64,000 nucleotides of DNA from Bacteroidota bacterium (lineage in GTDB: Bacteria; Bacteroidota; Bacteroidia; B-17B0; Aurantibacillaceae). The notes beneath the pieces are model-generated. The model saw only the letters and a list, made by a program, of their open reading frames with translations, made no database searches and was not told the DNA's origin. Location of the stretch: the NCBI GenBank assembly GCA_030692515.1, contig JAUXZS010000024.1, positions 124,001 through 188,000 on the forward strand, given 5' to 3'. Below are positions 1 to 9,765 of this stretch, piece after piece. Position 1 is the first letter of the stretch. Each line of letters starts with the position of its first letter. The position numbers and the translations under genes were made by a program.

Positions 1-201
1 AATTGGAAATGTAAAAACGCTATTTATTTCTTTTTGGTTAAATACTCCGCTTGTATCTTTAAAATTGGCGTCTAAAATATATTTCGACTCTACACGAATT
101 CTTGGTCTAAATAATTGTTCTATTTGATCAACTTCAAAGGTTTGTGCCTGTGAAACAGAAAATAAAGCAATAATAAAAAAACAAATTAATCTATAAGCCA
201 T
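1..201 (-). CDS. Exported protein of unknown function, N-terminal part only (cut by window edge)
   Basis: The frame is open from an ATG at 201 to the left edge, giving 67 residues. It starts with a signal peptide (MAYRLICFF, hydrophobic core, then a VSQAQ cleavage-like site), so the product is probably exported to the periplasm or outer membrane. The mature start (TFEVDQIEQLF, then RPRIRVESKY) is not one I can assign. It could be an outer-membrane barrel protein, but too little is visible. The ATG lies only four bases beyond the U-tract of the terminator of the upstream isomerase gene, so its expression depends on read-through or on a start site I cannot see. Confidence 0.6.
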   Translation of the reverse strand, partial: MAYRLICFFIIALFSVSQAQTFEVDQIEQLFRPRIRVESKYILDANFKDTSGVFNQKEINSVFTFPI

Positions 202-204
202 GTT

Positions 205-248
205 TAAAAATAAAAAAGCCGACTACTTTATGTTTTAAGGCAGTCGGC
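205..248 (-). terminator. Rho-independent terminator after the parvulin gene
   Basis: GCCGACT (218-224) pairs perfectly with AGTCGGC (242-248). On the minus strand the stem is followed by a T-rich run (205-217). It sits just after the stop codon of the isomerase gene and just before the ATG of the next minus-strand gene. Confidence 0.85.
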
Positions 249-267
249 AATTAATTGATTTTACAAT

Positions 268-2376
268 TTACTTTATTGTACTAAGCACATCGTTATTTAC
301 TTTAACAATATATTTTTTCTTAAGATAATCTAACCATTCTTTTTCTAAATAATTTTGGTAGTCTGCAGTTACCAATCCTCTACACTCACCTAGCGATTTA
401 GGAGACTTGGCTAAGATTTTATTTACAACAATAACAAATATTTTTTTCTCTTTGTCATCGTTAATATCTTTTGGAGCAATACCAACTTTCCAATTATCAT
501 CTACATATTTATTTTCTGTTTTTAAATAGGTAACATTTTCAACGCTTAAGTTTAATTGAGAAGGTTTATTTATTATTTCTGTTATTTCTTTTTCAGTTTT
601 CTTTTCTTTTAAAAGTTTTCTTACATCCTTCGCAACTTTTTCGTTAAGACATTTGTAAGTAGAAACTTCTGCTCTCTCGTCCCATAAATAATTATTTTTA
701 TTTTTCTCATAAAAATCTTTTAAGCCGCTTGTATCTTTAACTGCTTTACTCCAAACTTTTTGATCAGTTAAATCAAATAATAAAATTCCATCACGGTATT
801 CGCGTAATAAATTTCTGAAATCAACATATTTTTTCTCTAATTGTGCATCTTCAAAATTTACAACACTTTCATCAACCCAAGTTTTGTAAATACCTTTCAT
901 TACTTCGTTAACATCTGTAGGACTTCTAAAAGTCATTTGCGTTTCTAAAAATTGCGCGAAATCATTTTGAGTGTAAGACTTACCACCTAAATTAAAAATT
1001 TCTTTATTACCTAACTTCTTAGCGCGAGCAGCTGTCCAGGTAGCTTTTAAATAAGTAGTATCCATAATAGATTTAAATTCATCTCTATTTTTTAAATTTT
1101 CAGTGAATTTATTTTCTTTTTTCACACGCTCTATTAAAGCAGTTTTTCCCATTTGAGATCTGCTATCGCGAGCAATACGAGTTTTTAATTCGTTCTTAAT
1201 TTCATCAAATGATGCAAGGCCTTTTGCTTCGTTACGTTTGATAATATGCCAGCCATATTGCGTCATGATAGGCGCAGAATAATCGTTATTAGCTTTTAAT
1301 CCAAAAGCAGCATCTTCAAAAGCTTTAGGTAATTTTCCGCTTTTAAAAGGCTGTAATTGTCCGCCTCTATCGCTAGTTTGTTTATCATCGCTAAACTGGC
1401 GAGCAAGTTCTTCAAATGATTGTCCTGCTTTTAGCTTAGTATATAACTCATCAATTTTTGTTTTAGCATTTGCTTTATCTTGTTCAGTAGCATCTTTACC
1501 AAACTTTGCCATGATGTGAGAAACAAAAATTTCTCCACGACTTTCGCGTTTATCATAAACTTTTAAAATGTGGTAACCAAAACGAGTTCTAACTACAGGA
1601 CTAACATCGCCAACTTTAGTAGTATAAGCAGCACTTTCGAAAGGATAAACCATATCTAAAGAAGAGAAAAAATTAAGGTCGCCTTTATTATCAATAACAG
1701 AAGGATCATCGCTTGTTTTTGGAGCAATATCCATAAACTTATCGGTTGCATTTTTATAATAATCTGCTAAATACTTTACTGAATTTAATTTTGCTTTATA
1801 TATGGCACTATCTTTTCCTTTTAAAGTTTTAGCAACCTCTGATTGATTTTTTAAAAGTTTATCGTAGTTTGCGATATCTGCTGCTGTTGGTAATTTACCA
1901 AGAACAGCATCTCTAATTAAGTGAATTCTTGTCCATGCCTCTAAAGTATCTTTTGGTAAAGCTGTTTCTTCAACTCTAACTAAAATATGGCTTGCACGAA
2001 CTTCTGTTTTCATGCGCCCGTAAGCTTCGTTTAATAAATTTTCGTTAGTGTTTTTATCGGTAAGATACGGAGCAGCTAATTGACGACGGTAACCTAATAA
2101 TTCATTTTTAAAAGAGGTTAAAGTATCTAATCCTAAACTTTCGGCTTCAAACACTTTGCTTTTAAATAAAGAAAATAAATCTACATATTCATTTACAGAT
2201 TTAGTAGCGTTGTTAACTTCCTTTCCATTGTTTTTGCGATAAACAGCTTCAAATTCTGATTTTGAAATTGGTTTATCGTTAATTGTCATTACTACAGGTT
2301 CTTGTGCTTTACTGCAATTTACAATTGCTCCAAGAGCTAAAGCAACAGTAAAAACTTTATTCATTTTCATATTCAT
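268..2376 (-). CDS. Periplasmic peptidylprolyl isomerase with two parvulin domains (SurA/PpiD-like)
   Basis: About 702 residues with an N-terminal signal (MNMKMNKVFTVALALGAIV, then NCSKAQ). Two PpiC/parvulin rotamase domains follow, the first opening at ASHILV near residue 130 and the second at VSHIMAKFG near residue 285. A long C-terminal region, rich in Lys and Glu, has no recognised domain. Parvulins of this type catalyse cis-trans proline isomerisation and chaperone outer-membrane proteins in the periplasm. A longer reading starts at a TTG at 2391, but that codon overlaps a -7 promoter box (2389-2396), so the ATG at 2376 is preferred (2370 and 2364 are also possible). The gene lies downstream of the T9SS core genes and a TlpA-type thioredoxin on the same strand. 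A role in folding secretion components or cargo is inference only. Confidence 0.88.
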   Translation of the reverse strand: MNMKMNKVFTVALALGAIVNCSKAQEPVVMTINDKPISKSEFEAVYRKNNGKEVNNATKSVNEYVDLFSLFKSKVFEAESLGLDTLTSFKNELLGYRRQLAAPYLTDKNTNENLLNEAYGRMKTEVRASHILVRVEETALPKDTLEAWTRIHLIRDAVLGKLPTAADIANYDKLLKNQSEVAKTLKGKDSAIYKAKLNSVKYLADYYKNATDKFMDIAPKTSDDPSVIDNKGDLNFFSSLDMVYPFESAAYTTKVGDVSPVVRTRFGYHILKVYDKRESRGEIFVSHIMAKFGKDATEQDKANAKTKIDELYTKLKAGQSFEELARQFSDDKQTSDRGGQLQPFKSGKLPKAFEDAAFGLKANNDYSAPIMTQYGWHIIKRNEAKGLASFDEIKNELKTRIARDSRSQMGKTALIERVKKENKFTENLKNRDEFKSIMDTTYLKATWTAARAKKLGNKEIFNLGGKSYTQNDFAQFLETQMTFRSPTDVNEVMKGIYKTWVDESVVNFEDAQLEKKYVDFRNLLREYRDGILLFDLTDQKVWSKAVKDTSGLKDFYEKNKNNYLWDERAEVSTYKCLNEKVAKDVRKLLKEKKTEKEITEIINKPSQLNLSVENVTYLKTENKYVDDNWKVGIAPKDINDDKEKKIFVIVVNKILAKSPKSLGECRGLVTADYQNYLEKEWLDYLKKKYIVKVNNDVLSTIK

Positions 2377-2388
2377 TAAGATTTTAGG

Positions 2389-2396
2389 CAAAATTA
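2389..2396 (-). promoter_or_regulatory. -7 box of the parvulin gene
   Basis: On the minus strand this reads TAATTTTG, a full match to the Bacteroidota -7 consensus TAnnTTTG, 12 bases before the preferred ATG. No convincing -33 TTTG lies at the expected spacing. Confidence 0.55.
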
Positions 2397-2417
2397 GTTT
2401 TTTTTTAATAAAAAGGG

Positions 2418-3539
2418 TTATTTAATTAGCTCTGCTAACTTTTCATCTAAAGCAGCACCGCGAAGGTTTTTTGCAACAATTTTTCCTTCTTTGTCTAACA
2501 ATAAATTTTGTGGGATACTGGAAATACTGAAAATTTTTCCTGCTTCGTTACCCCAACCTTTTAAATCACTAACATGAGGCCATGTTAAATTATCTTTTTG
2601 AATGGCTGCTAACCAAGCATCTTTATTAGAATCAAACGAAACACCAAGCACTGTAAATCCTTTATCTTTATAACGGTTATAGGATGCTACTACATTTGGA
2701 TTTTCCATTCTGCAAGGTCCGCACCAGCTGGCCCAAAAATCAACCAAAACATACTTTCCTTTAAAATCGGTTAAATTAATTGGTTTACCCTCCGGCGAAT
2801 TTTGAGTGAAATTAGTTGCTTTATTTCCAATCATTGTTCCTTTAACGGCATCAACACGTTTAGTTGCCAATTTTATAAACTTTGTGTTTTCAATACTTTT
2901 ATCAATATAACTTAAAGATTCAATTACAACTTCCATTGGAATATTAGGATTATTGAAATCATTGTAAATAATAAAACCGCTTACAGCCGATTTAGCGTGA
3001 GTTTTAATAAAATCCTTTAAGCCATTAATAAAAACAGTATTTAAGCCCTGAAAATCAGCCTTAAGTTTATCCATAGTGACATTATCGCCTGTTTGAGACG
3101 CTGTATTAAAGTCAGCTTGCATTTGTTGTTGTTGCGCCACAAAATTATTAATCATGGTACGATATTCTAGATAATCTTTTTGTGTTTGGCCACCGGCTAC
3201 AGAAGAATAAATTAAAGAGTCGCCAATTAAATTAGCTTTTAAAGGTTCACTATCGGCGAAAAAAATGAAATTTGGTTGTTCGTTGATATTATTACCATAA
3301 GTAAACCAATACATGTTAGGGTCAACACTTTTTAAATTAAAGCTAAACTTACCATTAACTACTTTAGTTGAATCGGTATAATCTTTTTCATCCCATTTGT
3401 GATGAACATAAACTGTTTTTCCAGAAAAATTCCGGATAGTTCCATCAATTTTAACAGGAAATGTTTTAGCTTGAGTTTTTTTTTGGGAATAAATAGTCCC
3501 AAAAATTAAAAATGACATTAACAATAAAAAATTTTTCAT
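2418..3539 (-). CDS. Exported TlpA/ResA-type thiol-disulfide oxidoreductase with N-terminal DUF4369-like domain
   Basis: About 373 residues. A signal peptide ([19 protein letters not shown]) is followed by a beta-rich domain of the DUF4369 kind, a helical linker, and an AhpC/TSA-thioredoxin domain with the active site WCGPC near residues 270-274. It acts in the periplasm, probably reducing or exchanging disulfides. The frame stays open to 3626, but that extension runs into the terminator of gldN and lacks a signal peptide. The start at 3539 has a -7 box 19 bases upstream. It lies between gldN and the parvulin gene, so two periplasmic folding enzymes follow the T9SS operon. The exact substrate is unknown. 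Confidence 0.9.
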   Translation of the reverse strand: MKNFLLLMSFLIFGTIYSQKKTQAKTFPVKIDGTIRNFSGKTVYVHHKWDEKDYTDSTKVVNGKFSFNLKSVDPNMYWFTYGNNINEQPNFIFFADSEPLKANLIGDSLIYSSVAGGQTQKDYLEYRTMINNFVAQQQQMQADFNTASQTGDNVTMDKLKADFQGLNTVFINGLKDFIKTHAKSAVSGFIIYNDFNNPNIPMEVVIESLSYIDKSIENTKFIKLATKRVDAVKGTMIGNKATNFTQNSPEGKPINLTDFKGKYVLVDFWASWCGPCRMENPNVVASYNRYKDKGFTVLGVSFDSNKDAWLAAIQKDNLTWPHVSDLKGWGNEAGKIFSISSIPQNLLLDKEGKIVAKNLRGAALDEKLAELIK

Positions 3540-3558
3540 AATAAATAGTGTATTAGAA

Positions 3559-3566
3559 CAAATATA
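3559..3566 (-). promoter_or_regulatory. -7 box of the TlpA-type gene
   Basis: The minus strand reads TATATTTG, a perfect TAnnTTTG, predicting a leader of about 14 bases before the ATG at 3539. It lies after the gldN terminator, so this gene probably has its own transcript. No good -33 element is seen. Confidence 0.6.
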
Positions 3567-3610
3567 CCAAAGCTTTAAGTTAGTTAATTTTGTTTTAGAA
3601 TTTTTAACAA

Positions 3611-3642
3611 CAAAAAAACCCTTCAATTTCTCGAAGGGTTTT
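3611..3642 (-). terminator. Terminator closing the T9SS core operon after gldN
   Basis: AAAACCCTTC (3615-3624) pairs with GAAGGGTTTT (3633-3642), a ten-base stem with an eight-base loop. On the minus strand it continues into a run of seven T. It starts 18 bases after the gldN stop. Confidence 0.88.
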
Positions 3643-3660
3643 AAGATAATTTTTATATAA

Positions 3661-4497
3661 TTAGAAATGCCACAAATCGTGTTCCCATCTAAAAATATCC
3701 ATTTTAATTCTATCGGATTCTAACAATGCGTCAATTCCTTTAGAGTATTGATTAATATTTCTATCATACACATTTGTTTCTTTAGTTATAGTACTCGCAA
3801 ATTGTCTTTTCCAAAAAATATCTTCAAAGGTTCTACGTTCACTATCATTTTTAGTATTATAAACTTCATGCTTAGCGAAGAATGGTCGGCAAGAAGGGAA
3901 ATAAACCCAAAATTGTTCTCTCGCGGCTTCTTTTTCTTCATCCCAAGTATAAACACCCATCCCAATAATCCTAACTTCTAAAACCGATTTTTGTTTGTCA
4001 AAAAACCAATCCTCTTTTAATCTAAAAGTTCTGATATTTCTTAAAATAGATAAAGAATCGCATTGAAAAATTTTAATACTAACCTCTTCACCTTCTGGGG
4101 TATAAGACGTTTGATCAGCTGAGTCGCATTTTTTCAATTTATCTCTAATTGCAGACAATTCTAATGGAATTTGAAACTCTTGATCATTAAAAGCAATAAT
4201 TTGTCCTTGCAAGATATATTTTGCTAAAACTTGAAATAAAGACATTCTACCAGAAACAAACTCAACAGGATAATATAAAGTTTGATTAATTTTTTCGCGC
4301 ATATCAACATCTCGCCAAACACGTTTTTCCCAAGTTACATCTCCTTCACGAAGATGAGTATATGGAATAAAACGACGATTTACTGCGTTTTCTTTATCAT
4401 AAATGCCATCTTTATAGTCACCAGGTTGAAAAACACCTTGCTGAGCAGAGGCTACTAATGATAAAATTGTTAATATGGTAAAAAAAAGATTTTTCAT
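3661..4497 (-). CDS. gldN: T9SS/gliding motility protein GldN (PorN)
   Basis: 278 residues with a signal peptide ([19 protein letters not shown]). The mature N-terminus has the GldN hallmarks NRRFIPY, then LREGDV, then EKRVWR and a DMREKINQ block. GldN/PorN is a periplasmic protein that, with the lipoprotein GldK/PorK, forms the large ring under the outer membrane in the T9SS. The gene begins one base after the gldM stop, so the two are tightly coupled, and it ends the porP-gldKLMN operon at a strong terminator. From memory, GldN proteins are often 300 or more residues, so this copy is on the short side, but no frameshift is seen. Confidence 0.95.
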   Translation of the reverse strand: MKNLFFTILTILSLVASAQQGVFQPGDYKDGIYDKENAVNRRFIPYTHLREGDVTWEKRVWRDVDMREKINQTLYYPVEFVSGRMSLFQVLAKYILQGQIIAFNDQEFQIPLELSAIRDKLKKCDSADQTSYTPEGEEVSIKIFQCDSLSILRNIRTFRLKEDWFFDKQKSVLEVRIIGMGVYTWDEEKEAAREQFWVYFPSCRPFFAKHEVYNTKNDSERRTFEDIFWKRQFASTITKETNVYDRNINQYSKGIDALLESDRIKMDIFRWEHDLWHF

Positions 4498-4498
4498 A

Positions 4499-6133
4499 TT
4501 ATTTTACTTTTAATGTTACACCAGGTATATTTCTAATAGTTCCATCAGGACCTTTAGCTTTAACGTTTTCGAAGAAAATTTTACTCCCAACACCAGCTGA
4601 AGATAAAATACTTCTTGCTTCTGAGTTAACAGAGTTACCTTGACAAACAACGGATTTTAAATTTCCTTTAACTACGGCTGTTAATTCAAAAGAAACAACT
4701 ATAAATTTAGCATCAAAGTCAAAGCCAGCTAATTCAGCTCCAACACCACCAATCTGTCCTAATTCAACTTTCTTTACATCAACATTTCCTGTTTTGCCAC
4801 CCACTTTTGCAACTGGGTCAGGAATTTTCTTAACACGAATTGGAATAGCAGGACCTTGTGATTTTCCTTTTGCAGAAACACTCACCATACAAGTACCAGG
4901 ACTAGTAGCGCGTAATACAAGTTTACCACCAGAACCCGTTTTAGTTGCACCGCAACCAGAAACATTAACCTGTAACTCAGTTGGAGAAACTCCGGCAGCA
5001 GAAACTTGAACAGGATTATCAACACCAATGTACATTACATTCATTTTTACTAACTGAACAGCAACTGCAGGTGCAGCAACCATATAAGTTGCATGCCAAG
5101 GATAATTTTCATAAGTACCATCTGGTTTTTTAAACTTGATAATACCATTTACTTTTTGCTCGCCTTGTCCACCCGTGTTAACAGAATACTTACCCATACC
5201 ATCTTTAATATCGATAGCTGTTCCGCCGTTACCGGTTAAAGAGTCTCCATTTAATAAAACTTGCATTTGATCAGCAGTCATAGCACTAGAGGAAGCCGCT
5301 AAAAAAATATCAGCAGTATAAGGTTGTCCTGCTTGAATATAAGAAGAAGGTGCAATCACTTTAGCAGATAATTTATCAAATTTGATTGCCAACTTACCAC
5401 TAGCACCCGAGAAAATATTTAACATTTCTGCTTCTGTGTTTTTTAAGTCAGTAACCATTTTATTAAGATTAACTACAACAGCAGCCATTGGTAAATGGTA
5501 AAAATTTTCTACTTCCCAAGTCATCAAAACTCCGTCTTCTTTAGCACCAGATGCCACAGGTTTAAGATCAGAAAACTTTTTCTTTAATCCTTTGTAATCC
5601 TCTTCTAATAATTTTGTTTTAGGATTCGTTTGCATTTCATCTAAAATACTATTTAACCCAGAGCTTAATTTATCCAATTTTCCTTTTAACTCTTGAGCTG
5701 TTAAGGATCCTCCAATAACTGCACCAGGCTCGGCAACACCTAAAATACGAGAAGGATTATCATAATCGTCAATCCTTTGTGCGTATTTCAATTGCACTGT
5801 ATCTGCTTTTGTTGTTGCCTCAGAGGTACCAATCACATACAATTTAACTTGATCAATATAAACCTCCATGTCTTTCAACATTTTTTGCGCAATTTTAGCT
5901 TTCTCAAAATAGCCAGCTGCAGCAGGATTTCCATTAATAGTATGCTCAAAAGATTCAGTAACTCGCTTGTTATTTTCCGCTAAATTTTCGCGGCTTTTTT
6001 CCATGCTTTCATTAACTGTAATATAACCATGTAATATTTGTTTTGAAACATTCATAGCCAGAAGTGCTGTAAGTACAAGGTACATCATACCAATCATCTT
6101 CTGCCTAGGGGTTTCTTTTCCTCCGCCTGCCAT
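4499..6133 (-). CDS. gldM: T9SS motor protein GldM (PorM)
   Basis: 544 residues opening with MAGGGKETPRQKMIGMMYLV, the highly conserved GldM/PorM start. A single transmembrane helix (about residues 14-32) and a large periplasmic part with several beta domains follow. GldM dimers span the periplasm. Their membrane helices sit in the GldL ring and transmit proton-motive-force-driven rotation to the GldK/N ring. Gene order gldL-gldM-gldN is the family standard. The 80 bases before the gene hold a small ATTGTT/AACAAT hairpin but no clear promoter, consistent with co-transcription from upstream. Confidence 0.97.
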   Translation of the reverse strand: MAGGGKETPRQKMIGMMYLVLTALLAMNVSKQILHGYITVNESMEKSRENLAENNKRVTESFEHTINGNPAAAGYFEKAKIAQKMLKDMEVYIDQVKLYVIGTSEATTKADTVQLKYAQRIDDYDNPSRILGVAEPGAVIGGSLTAQELKGKLDKLSSGLNSILDEMQTNPKTKLLEEDYKGLKKKFSDLKPVASGAKEDGVLMTWEVENFYHLPMAAVVVNLNKMVTDLKNTEAEMLNIFSGASGKLAIKFDKLSAKVIAPSSYIQAGQPYTADIFLAASSSAMTADQMQVLLNGDSLTGNGGTAIDIKDGMGKYSVNTGGQGEQKVNGIIKFKKPDGTYENYPWHATYMVAAPAVAVQLVKMNVMYIGVDNPVQVSAAGVSPTELQVNVSGCGATKTGSGGKLVLRATSPGTCMVSVSAKGKSQGPAIPIRVKKIPDPVAKVGGKTGNVDVKKVELGQIGGVGAELAGFDFDAKFIVVSFELTAVVKGNLKSVVCQGNSVNSEARSILSSAGVGSKIFFENVKAKGPDGTIRNIPGVTLKVK

Positions 6134-6213
6134 TTTTACAAATTTGTTTTTATATTGTTAAACAATAATAATAATTAAATAATACTAAATTCTTGTTTGG
6201 TTACAAACGAAGA

Positions 6214-7011
6214 TTATCCTTTGTTAAAGTTCATAGCACTTAACATATTGCCATAAACTGTGTTTAACGCAGTTAAATTAGTAGATAACTGAGACATTTC
6301 AGAACGATATTTTTTAGTATCATCAACTGAATCATGTAAGTTTTTCATTAGGTCGTGTAGTCCATCATAAAACTTAGATGTAGCATCTAAATGCGTTTTA
6401 CTACCTTGTAATTGTAACTCGTAAGTTGCATTTAAAGCAGATAAATTTTTAGAAACTTTATTTAAAGACTCGCCAATAGAATGTCCAGCGTCATTAGACT
6501 CAGCTAAACTTTGAATTGAATTTGCTGCACTTTTGTATGTATCAGCTAAAGTAGAAACACTACTTGATGCCTTTTTCACATTATCAACATATTCATTTGT
6601 AGCAACAGTAGCATTACTGATATCAGCCATTTTTGTAGCATTATCGCCAATTGCACGCATACCAGCACCTAAACTTTCAATTAATTCAGGTCCAATTTTT
6701 GCATCAGCCAACAAATTGTCTAATTGCTCAGTTATTGGTAAATTACTTTTTTCTTCTTCTTCCTCTAAAGCACCGCCCATACCAGCTAATTCTGGATAAG
6801 CTAAAGTCCAATCAACCTCCTCATGTGGAACGTCTGATGCAAATAAACAGAATAAAAATGCTTCGGTACTAAGACCTACAATTAGCATCTCATTACAAAG
6901 AGGCCAGTGCATAATTTTAAATAATGCCCCTAAGATAACTACGGCAGCACCAATACATGAAGCCATATGAACGAACTTCTTAAATCCTTTAACTTTTCCT
7001 AATTTACTCAT
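6214..7011 (-). CDS. gldL: T9SS inner-membrane motor protein GldL (PorL)
   Basis: 265 residues. Two transmembrane helices lie close to the N-terminus (about 13-31 and 41-58), followed by a long cytoplasmic helical tail rich in Ser, Asn and Asp. Lys32 in AlaLeuPheLys and Glu50 in SerThrGluAla sit where the charged residues needed for proton flow are found in characterised GldL proteins. GldL forms a pentamer around the GldM dimer and powers the secretion/gliding motor. It lies between gldK and gldM with short gaps (63 and 80 bases). Confidence 0.95.
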   Translation of the reverse strand: MSKLGKVKGFKKFVHMASCIGAAVVILGALFKIMHWPLCNEMLIVGLSTEAFLFCLFASDVPHEEVDWTLAYPELAGMGGALEEEEEKSNLPITEQLDNLLADAKIGPELIESLGAGMRAIGDNATKMADISNATVATNEYVDNVKKASSSVSTLADTYKSAANSIQSLAESNDAGHSIGESLNKVSKNLSALNATYELQLQGSKTHLDATSKFYDGLHDLMKNLHDSVDDTKKYRSEMSQLSTNLTALNTVYGNMLSAMNFNKG

Positions 7012-7074
7012 AGCTGTGTTGTGTTTTGTGGTTAGTTTTTGTGTTGATTATTTGTGTTTTTTTTGTGTTTTCTA

Positions 7075-8619
7075 TTAAATTTCGTCGCCTTTAGCACGAC
7101 CTAAGAAAGTCATAACATTTCTAAATCCAAGGTAACATTTTGCTGTATCTTGATATTCATAGGTACGAGCACTTGTTTGTAAGTAATAACCAACGTCTTT
7201 CCAACTTCCACCGCGTATTACTTTACGCTTTAATACATTTTGATCTTTTTCCTGAGCTTCATAAACGTAATCAGGATTTAAATCATGTTGAAAATCATAA
7301 GCTGATTCATCAAATGCATTACTTGTCCATTCAGAAACGTTACCAGCCATACAATATAAACCGTAATCGTTAGGGTTATATGAGTAAACATATACAGAGT
7401 GAAATCCACCATCATCAATATAAGAACCACGCATTGGCTTAAAGTTTCCTAAGAAACAACCACGTGAATTACGGATATAAGGACCGCCCCAAGGGTAAGG
7501 TGATTTATCAAGACCACCACGAGCAGCGTATTCCCACTCACTTTCAGTTGGTAAACGGAAATCATTAACGATAGTTTGACCAGTACCAATTAAATAATTG
7601 TTTAATAATAATGAACGCCAAATCGAGAATGCACGAACTTGTTTCCAAGTTACACCAACAACTGGATAATCATCATAAGCAGGATGCCAAAAATACATGT
7701 TTGTTAAAGGCTCATTAAATGAATAAGTATAATCATGAACCCAAGCTAAAGTATCTGGGTAAACATTAATAACATCTTTTAATATAAATACTGAACGATC
7801 AACACCCTTACGTTCTCTAGGAACATAATTTCCTTGACCAACAGATACCTGATCTTTTACATTATAAGTACCTAATACTTTACTATCTTTTGAAGGATCG
7901 CCAACTAAAGAAGATGGAGAACCAGGTGCACCGTTTTGTCCATCATTTAAAGTAACACCATTCATGTAATCTGCTTTTTTATAATCATGAGCAGCATCTT
8001 GAATATCTGGTGATTTGTTTGGTAAAAAACGGTTTGTTTTTGAAGCTGCTAGACGAATATCAATTCTATAATACTCATAATTTAACTTACGAGCATCTAT
8101 TTCTTTACGGTTATAAAAACGTTCACCTTCAGGAAGATACATTGGTTGTAAATCTGCTCTGTAATCATCATCTCCACTGTTCCAATTAATTTTTTGCTCC
8201 CAGTTAATATAAGGGTCTTGTAAATTATTATCTCCTTTATATATAGGCCACATTGCCAAGAAATCATCTTGAGTAATTTGGAAATCTTCAGCATCTCCAT
8301 TAGATCCGAAAGCTAATAATTTACGAGCAATTGAGTCACGCACCCAATAGACGAATTGACGGTACTCATTATTTGATATTTCAGAGTCATCTATGTAAAA
8401 TGCTTGAACAGACACCATTTTTGATTTTGTGGTGTGTGCCATAGGAGTTTCTTCATCATCGGGTCCCATATGGTAACTTCCCATAGGTATGAAAAGTGTA
8501 CCAAACGGATCTGGTTGAAACCACTTTTCGCGGCCACCAACACCAACCAATTCGGCTTCGTGTTTGTTACAACCTGCAACAAAGGCGACGAATGAAGCTA
8601 ATACCAATAGTTTTTTCAT
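7075..8619 (-). CDS. gldK: T9SS ring lipoprotein GldK (PorK)
   Basis: 514 residues with a lipoprotein signal (MKKLLVLASF, lipobox VAGC, Cys17). It has an FGE/sulfatase-modifying-factor fold, seen in IPMGSYHMGPDDEE near the start and in FRLPTESEWEYAARGG, GNVSEWTSN and VIRGGSWKD towards the end. In GldK/PorK this fold is structural: the lipoprotein sits on the periplasmic face of the outer membrane in a ring with GldN. It follows porP by 129 bases on the same strand and precedes gldL by 63. A middle insertion (roughly residues 150-270, many Asp/Asn) makes it somewhat longer than the Flavobacterium protein as I remember it. Confidence 0.95.
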   Translation of the reverse strand: MKKLLVLASFVAFVAGCNKHEAELVGVGGREKWFQPDPFGTLFIPMGSYHMGPDDEETPMAHTTKSKMVSVQAFYIDDSEISNNEYRQFVYWVRDSIARKLLAFGSNGDAEDFQITQDDFLAMWPIYKGDNNLQDPYINWEQKINWNSGDDDYRADLQPMYLPEGERFYNRKEIDARKLNYEYYRIDIRLAASKTNRFLPNKSPDIQDAAHDYKKADYMNGVTLNDGQNGAPGSPSSLVGDPSKDSKVLGTYNVKDQVSVGQGNYVPRERKGVDRSVFILKDVINVYPDTLAWVHDYTYSFNEPLTNMYFWHPAYDDYPVVGVTWKQVRAFSIWRSLLLNNYLIGTGQTIVNDFRLPTESEWEYAARGGLDKSPYPWGGPYIRNSRGCFLGNFKPMRGSYIDDGGFHSVYVYSYNPNDYGLYCMAGNVSEWTSNAFDESAYDFQHDLNPDYVYEAQEKDQNVLKRKVIRGGSWKDVGYYLQTSARTYEYQDTAKCYLGFRNVMTFLGRAKGDEI

Positions 8620-8748
8620 ATTACTTGTTTTAGTTTATAACCACAATCAACATTAAAGTTACTTGTTCTTTTGTTTGAAAGTTATTAACATTAATTGTTA
8701 GTTGTAAGTGGTTTAAACGCAATTTTATATAAAAGGTTACAAAATTTA

Positions 8749-9714
8749 TTAATTTAAGAAACGATCATCTCCATAAGATGATAATTTTTTAACTTTTGGC
8801 AACATACAGAAACCTAAGATAATCTCATGAGTTCCACCAACATTACCTTTTAATTTAGACAATGTAATGTCATATGAATAACCAATTTTATAGCTTAACC
8901 CACCAGTGGCAGATTTACCTTGGTAACCAATCATTAAGGCAGCAGCATCACTTACACGGTAAGTTCCACCAACCCAAAGCATATTATCATACATATATGT
9001 TAAATTAACATCAACAGCAGTTGCAGCCACATCTGATTTCATTTTTATGTTTGGTGTAATTTTATTTCTTGGGTTAATATCTAAAGAATAACCTGCCATT
9101 AAATAATAATGACGAGACATATCATAGCTTAATTTACCATCACCCTTAACAGATTGAGCTGGTAAGTGAGAACTTGATAAACCTACATACATTTTTCCAG
9201 GAATTTGGTAAAAAGCGCCAAAACCTAAATCATATGTTAATTTATTTAATGCAGGGTTACTTAATGCATCATATGCACCCGGAATATTAGGATCAACTTT
9301 ACCCGGCTCAGGAGTAATCCATGTATTATCAATTTTCTTTTGTAATATACCAACATCCAAACCAACACCTAAAGTACCTTTTCCAATAACTTTGTTATAT
9401 GAAATAGGAACTCTTAAGAATAAAGTGTTCATTGGACCTATTTTATCACTAATAACGTTTAAACCAATACCTAATGGTAAACCAGCTAACGGCATATCAA
9501 AGCCTAGAGCTAGGGTTTGAGGAGCACCTTCAAAAGCCGACCATTGCTGGCGGAATTGAATATTACCACACATAGCGCCAGAAGTACCAGCATAACCTGC
9601 GTTATAAATCAATTTATTGTGCATAAATTGTGTAAATTGAGGGTCTTGCTGAGCAACCGCAACCCCTGTAAAACCTGCTACTGCAATAGCAATTTGTGTG
9701 AAAAGTTTTTTCAT
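8749..9714 (-). CDS. porP: PorP/SprF-family type IX secretion outer-membrane protein
   Basis: 321 residues: a signal peptide (MKKLFTQIAIAVAGFTGVA, VAQ) and then the family signature QDPQFTQFMHNKLIYNAGYAG. The remainder alternates Gly/aromatic strands typical of a 12-14-stranded barrel. PorP/SprF proteins are outer-membrane components of the T9SS, and some are cargo-specific partners. This one leads the operon ahead of gldKLMN, the position of the core porP copy. A candidate promoter and a 5'-terminal hairpin lie upstream (9735-9796). Confidence 0.93.
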   Translation of the reverse strand: MKKLFTQIAIAVAGFTGVAVAQQDPQFTQFMHNKLIYNAGYAGTSGAMCGNIQFRQQWSAFEGAPQTLALGFDMPLAGLPLGIGLNVISDKIGPMNTLFLRVPISYNKVIGKGTLGVGLDVGILQKKIDNTWITPEPGKVDPNIPGAYDALSNPALNKLTYDLGFGAFYQIPGKMYVGLSSSHLPAQSVKGDGKLSYDMSRHYYLMAGYSLDINPRNKITPNIKMKSDVAATAVDVNLTYMYDNMLWVGGTYRVSDAAALMIGYQGKSATGGLSYKIGYSYDITLSKLKGNVGGTHEIILGFCMLPKVKKLSSYGDDRFLN

Positions 9715-9734
9715 ACTTTATTTAGTTAAATATA

Positions 9735-9760
9735 TAAGTGTTTTTTTGGCTATACACTTA
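9735..9760 (-). promoter_or_regulatory. Hairpin at the predicted 5' end of the porP-gldKLMN transcript
   Basis: TAAGTGT (9735-9741) pairs perfectly with ACACTTA (9754-9760) around a 12-base loop. The predicted transcription start from the promoter at 9766-9796 falls at about 9760, so the mRNA would begin with this stem. Such a 5' stem can protect mRNA from decay; that role is inference. Confidence 0.45.
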
Positions 9761-9765
9761 GGCGG

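Noticed and set aside
3540-3626. N-terminal extension of the TlpA-type protein
   Set aside because: The extension overlaps the gldN terminator and would hide the signal peptide.
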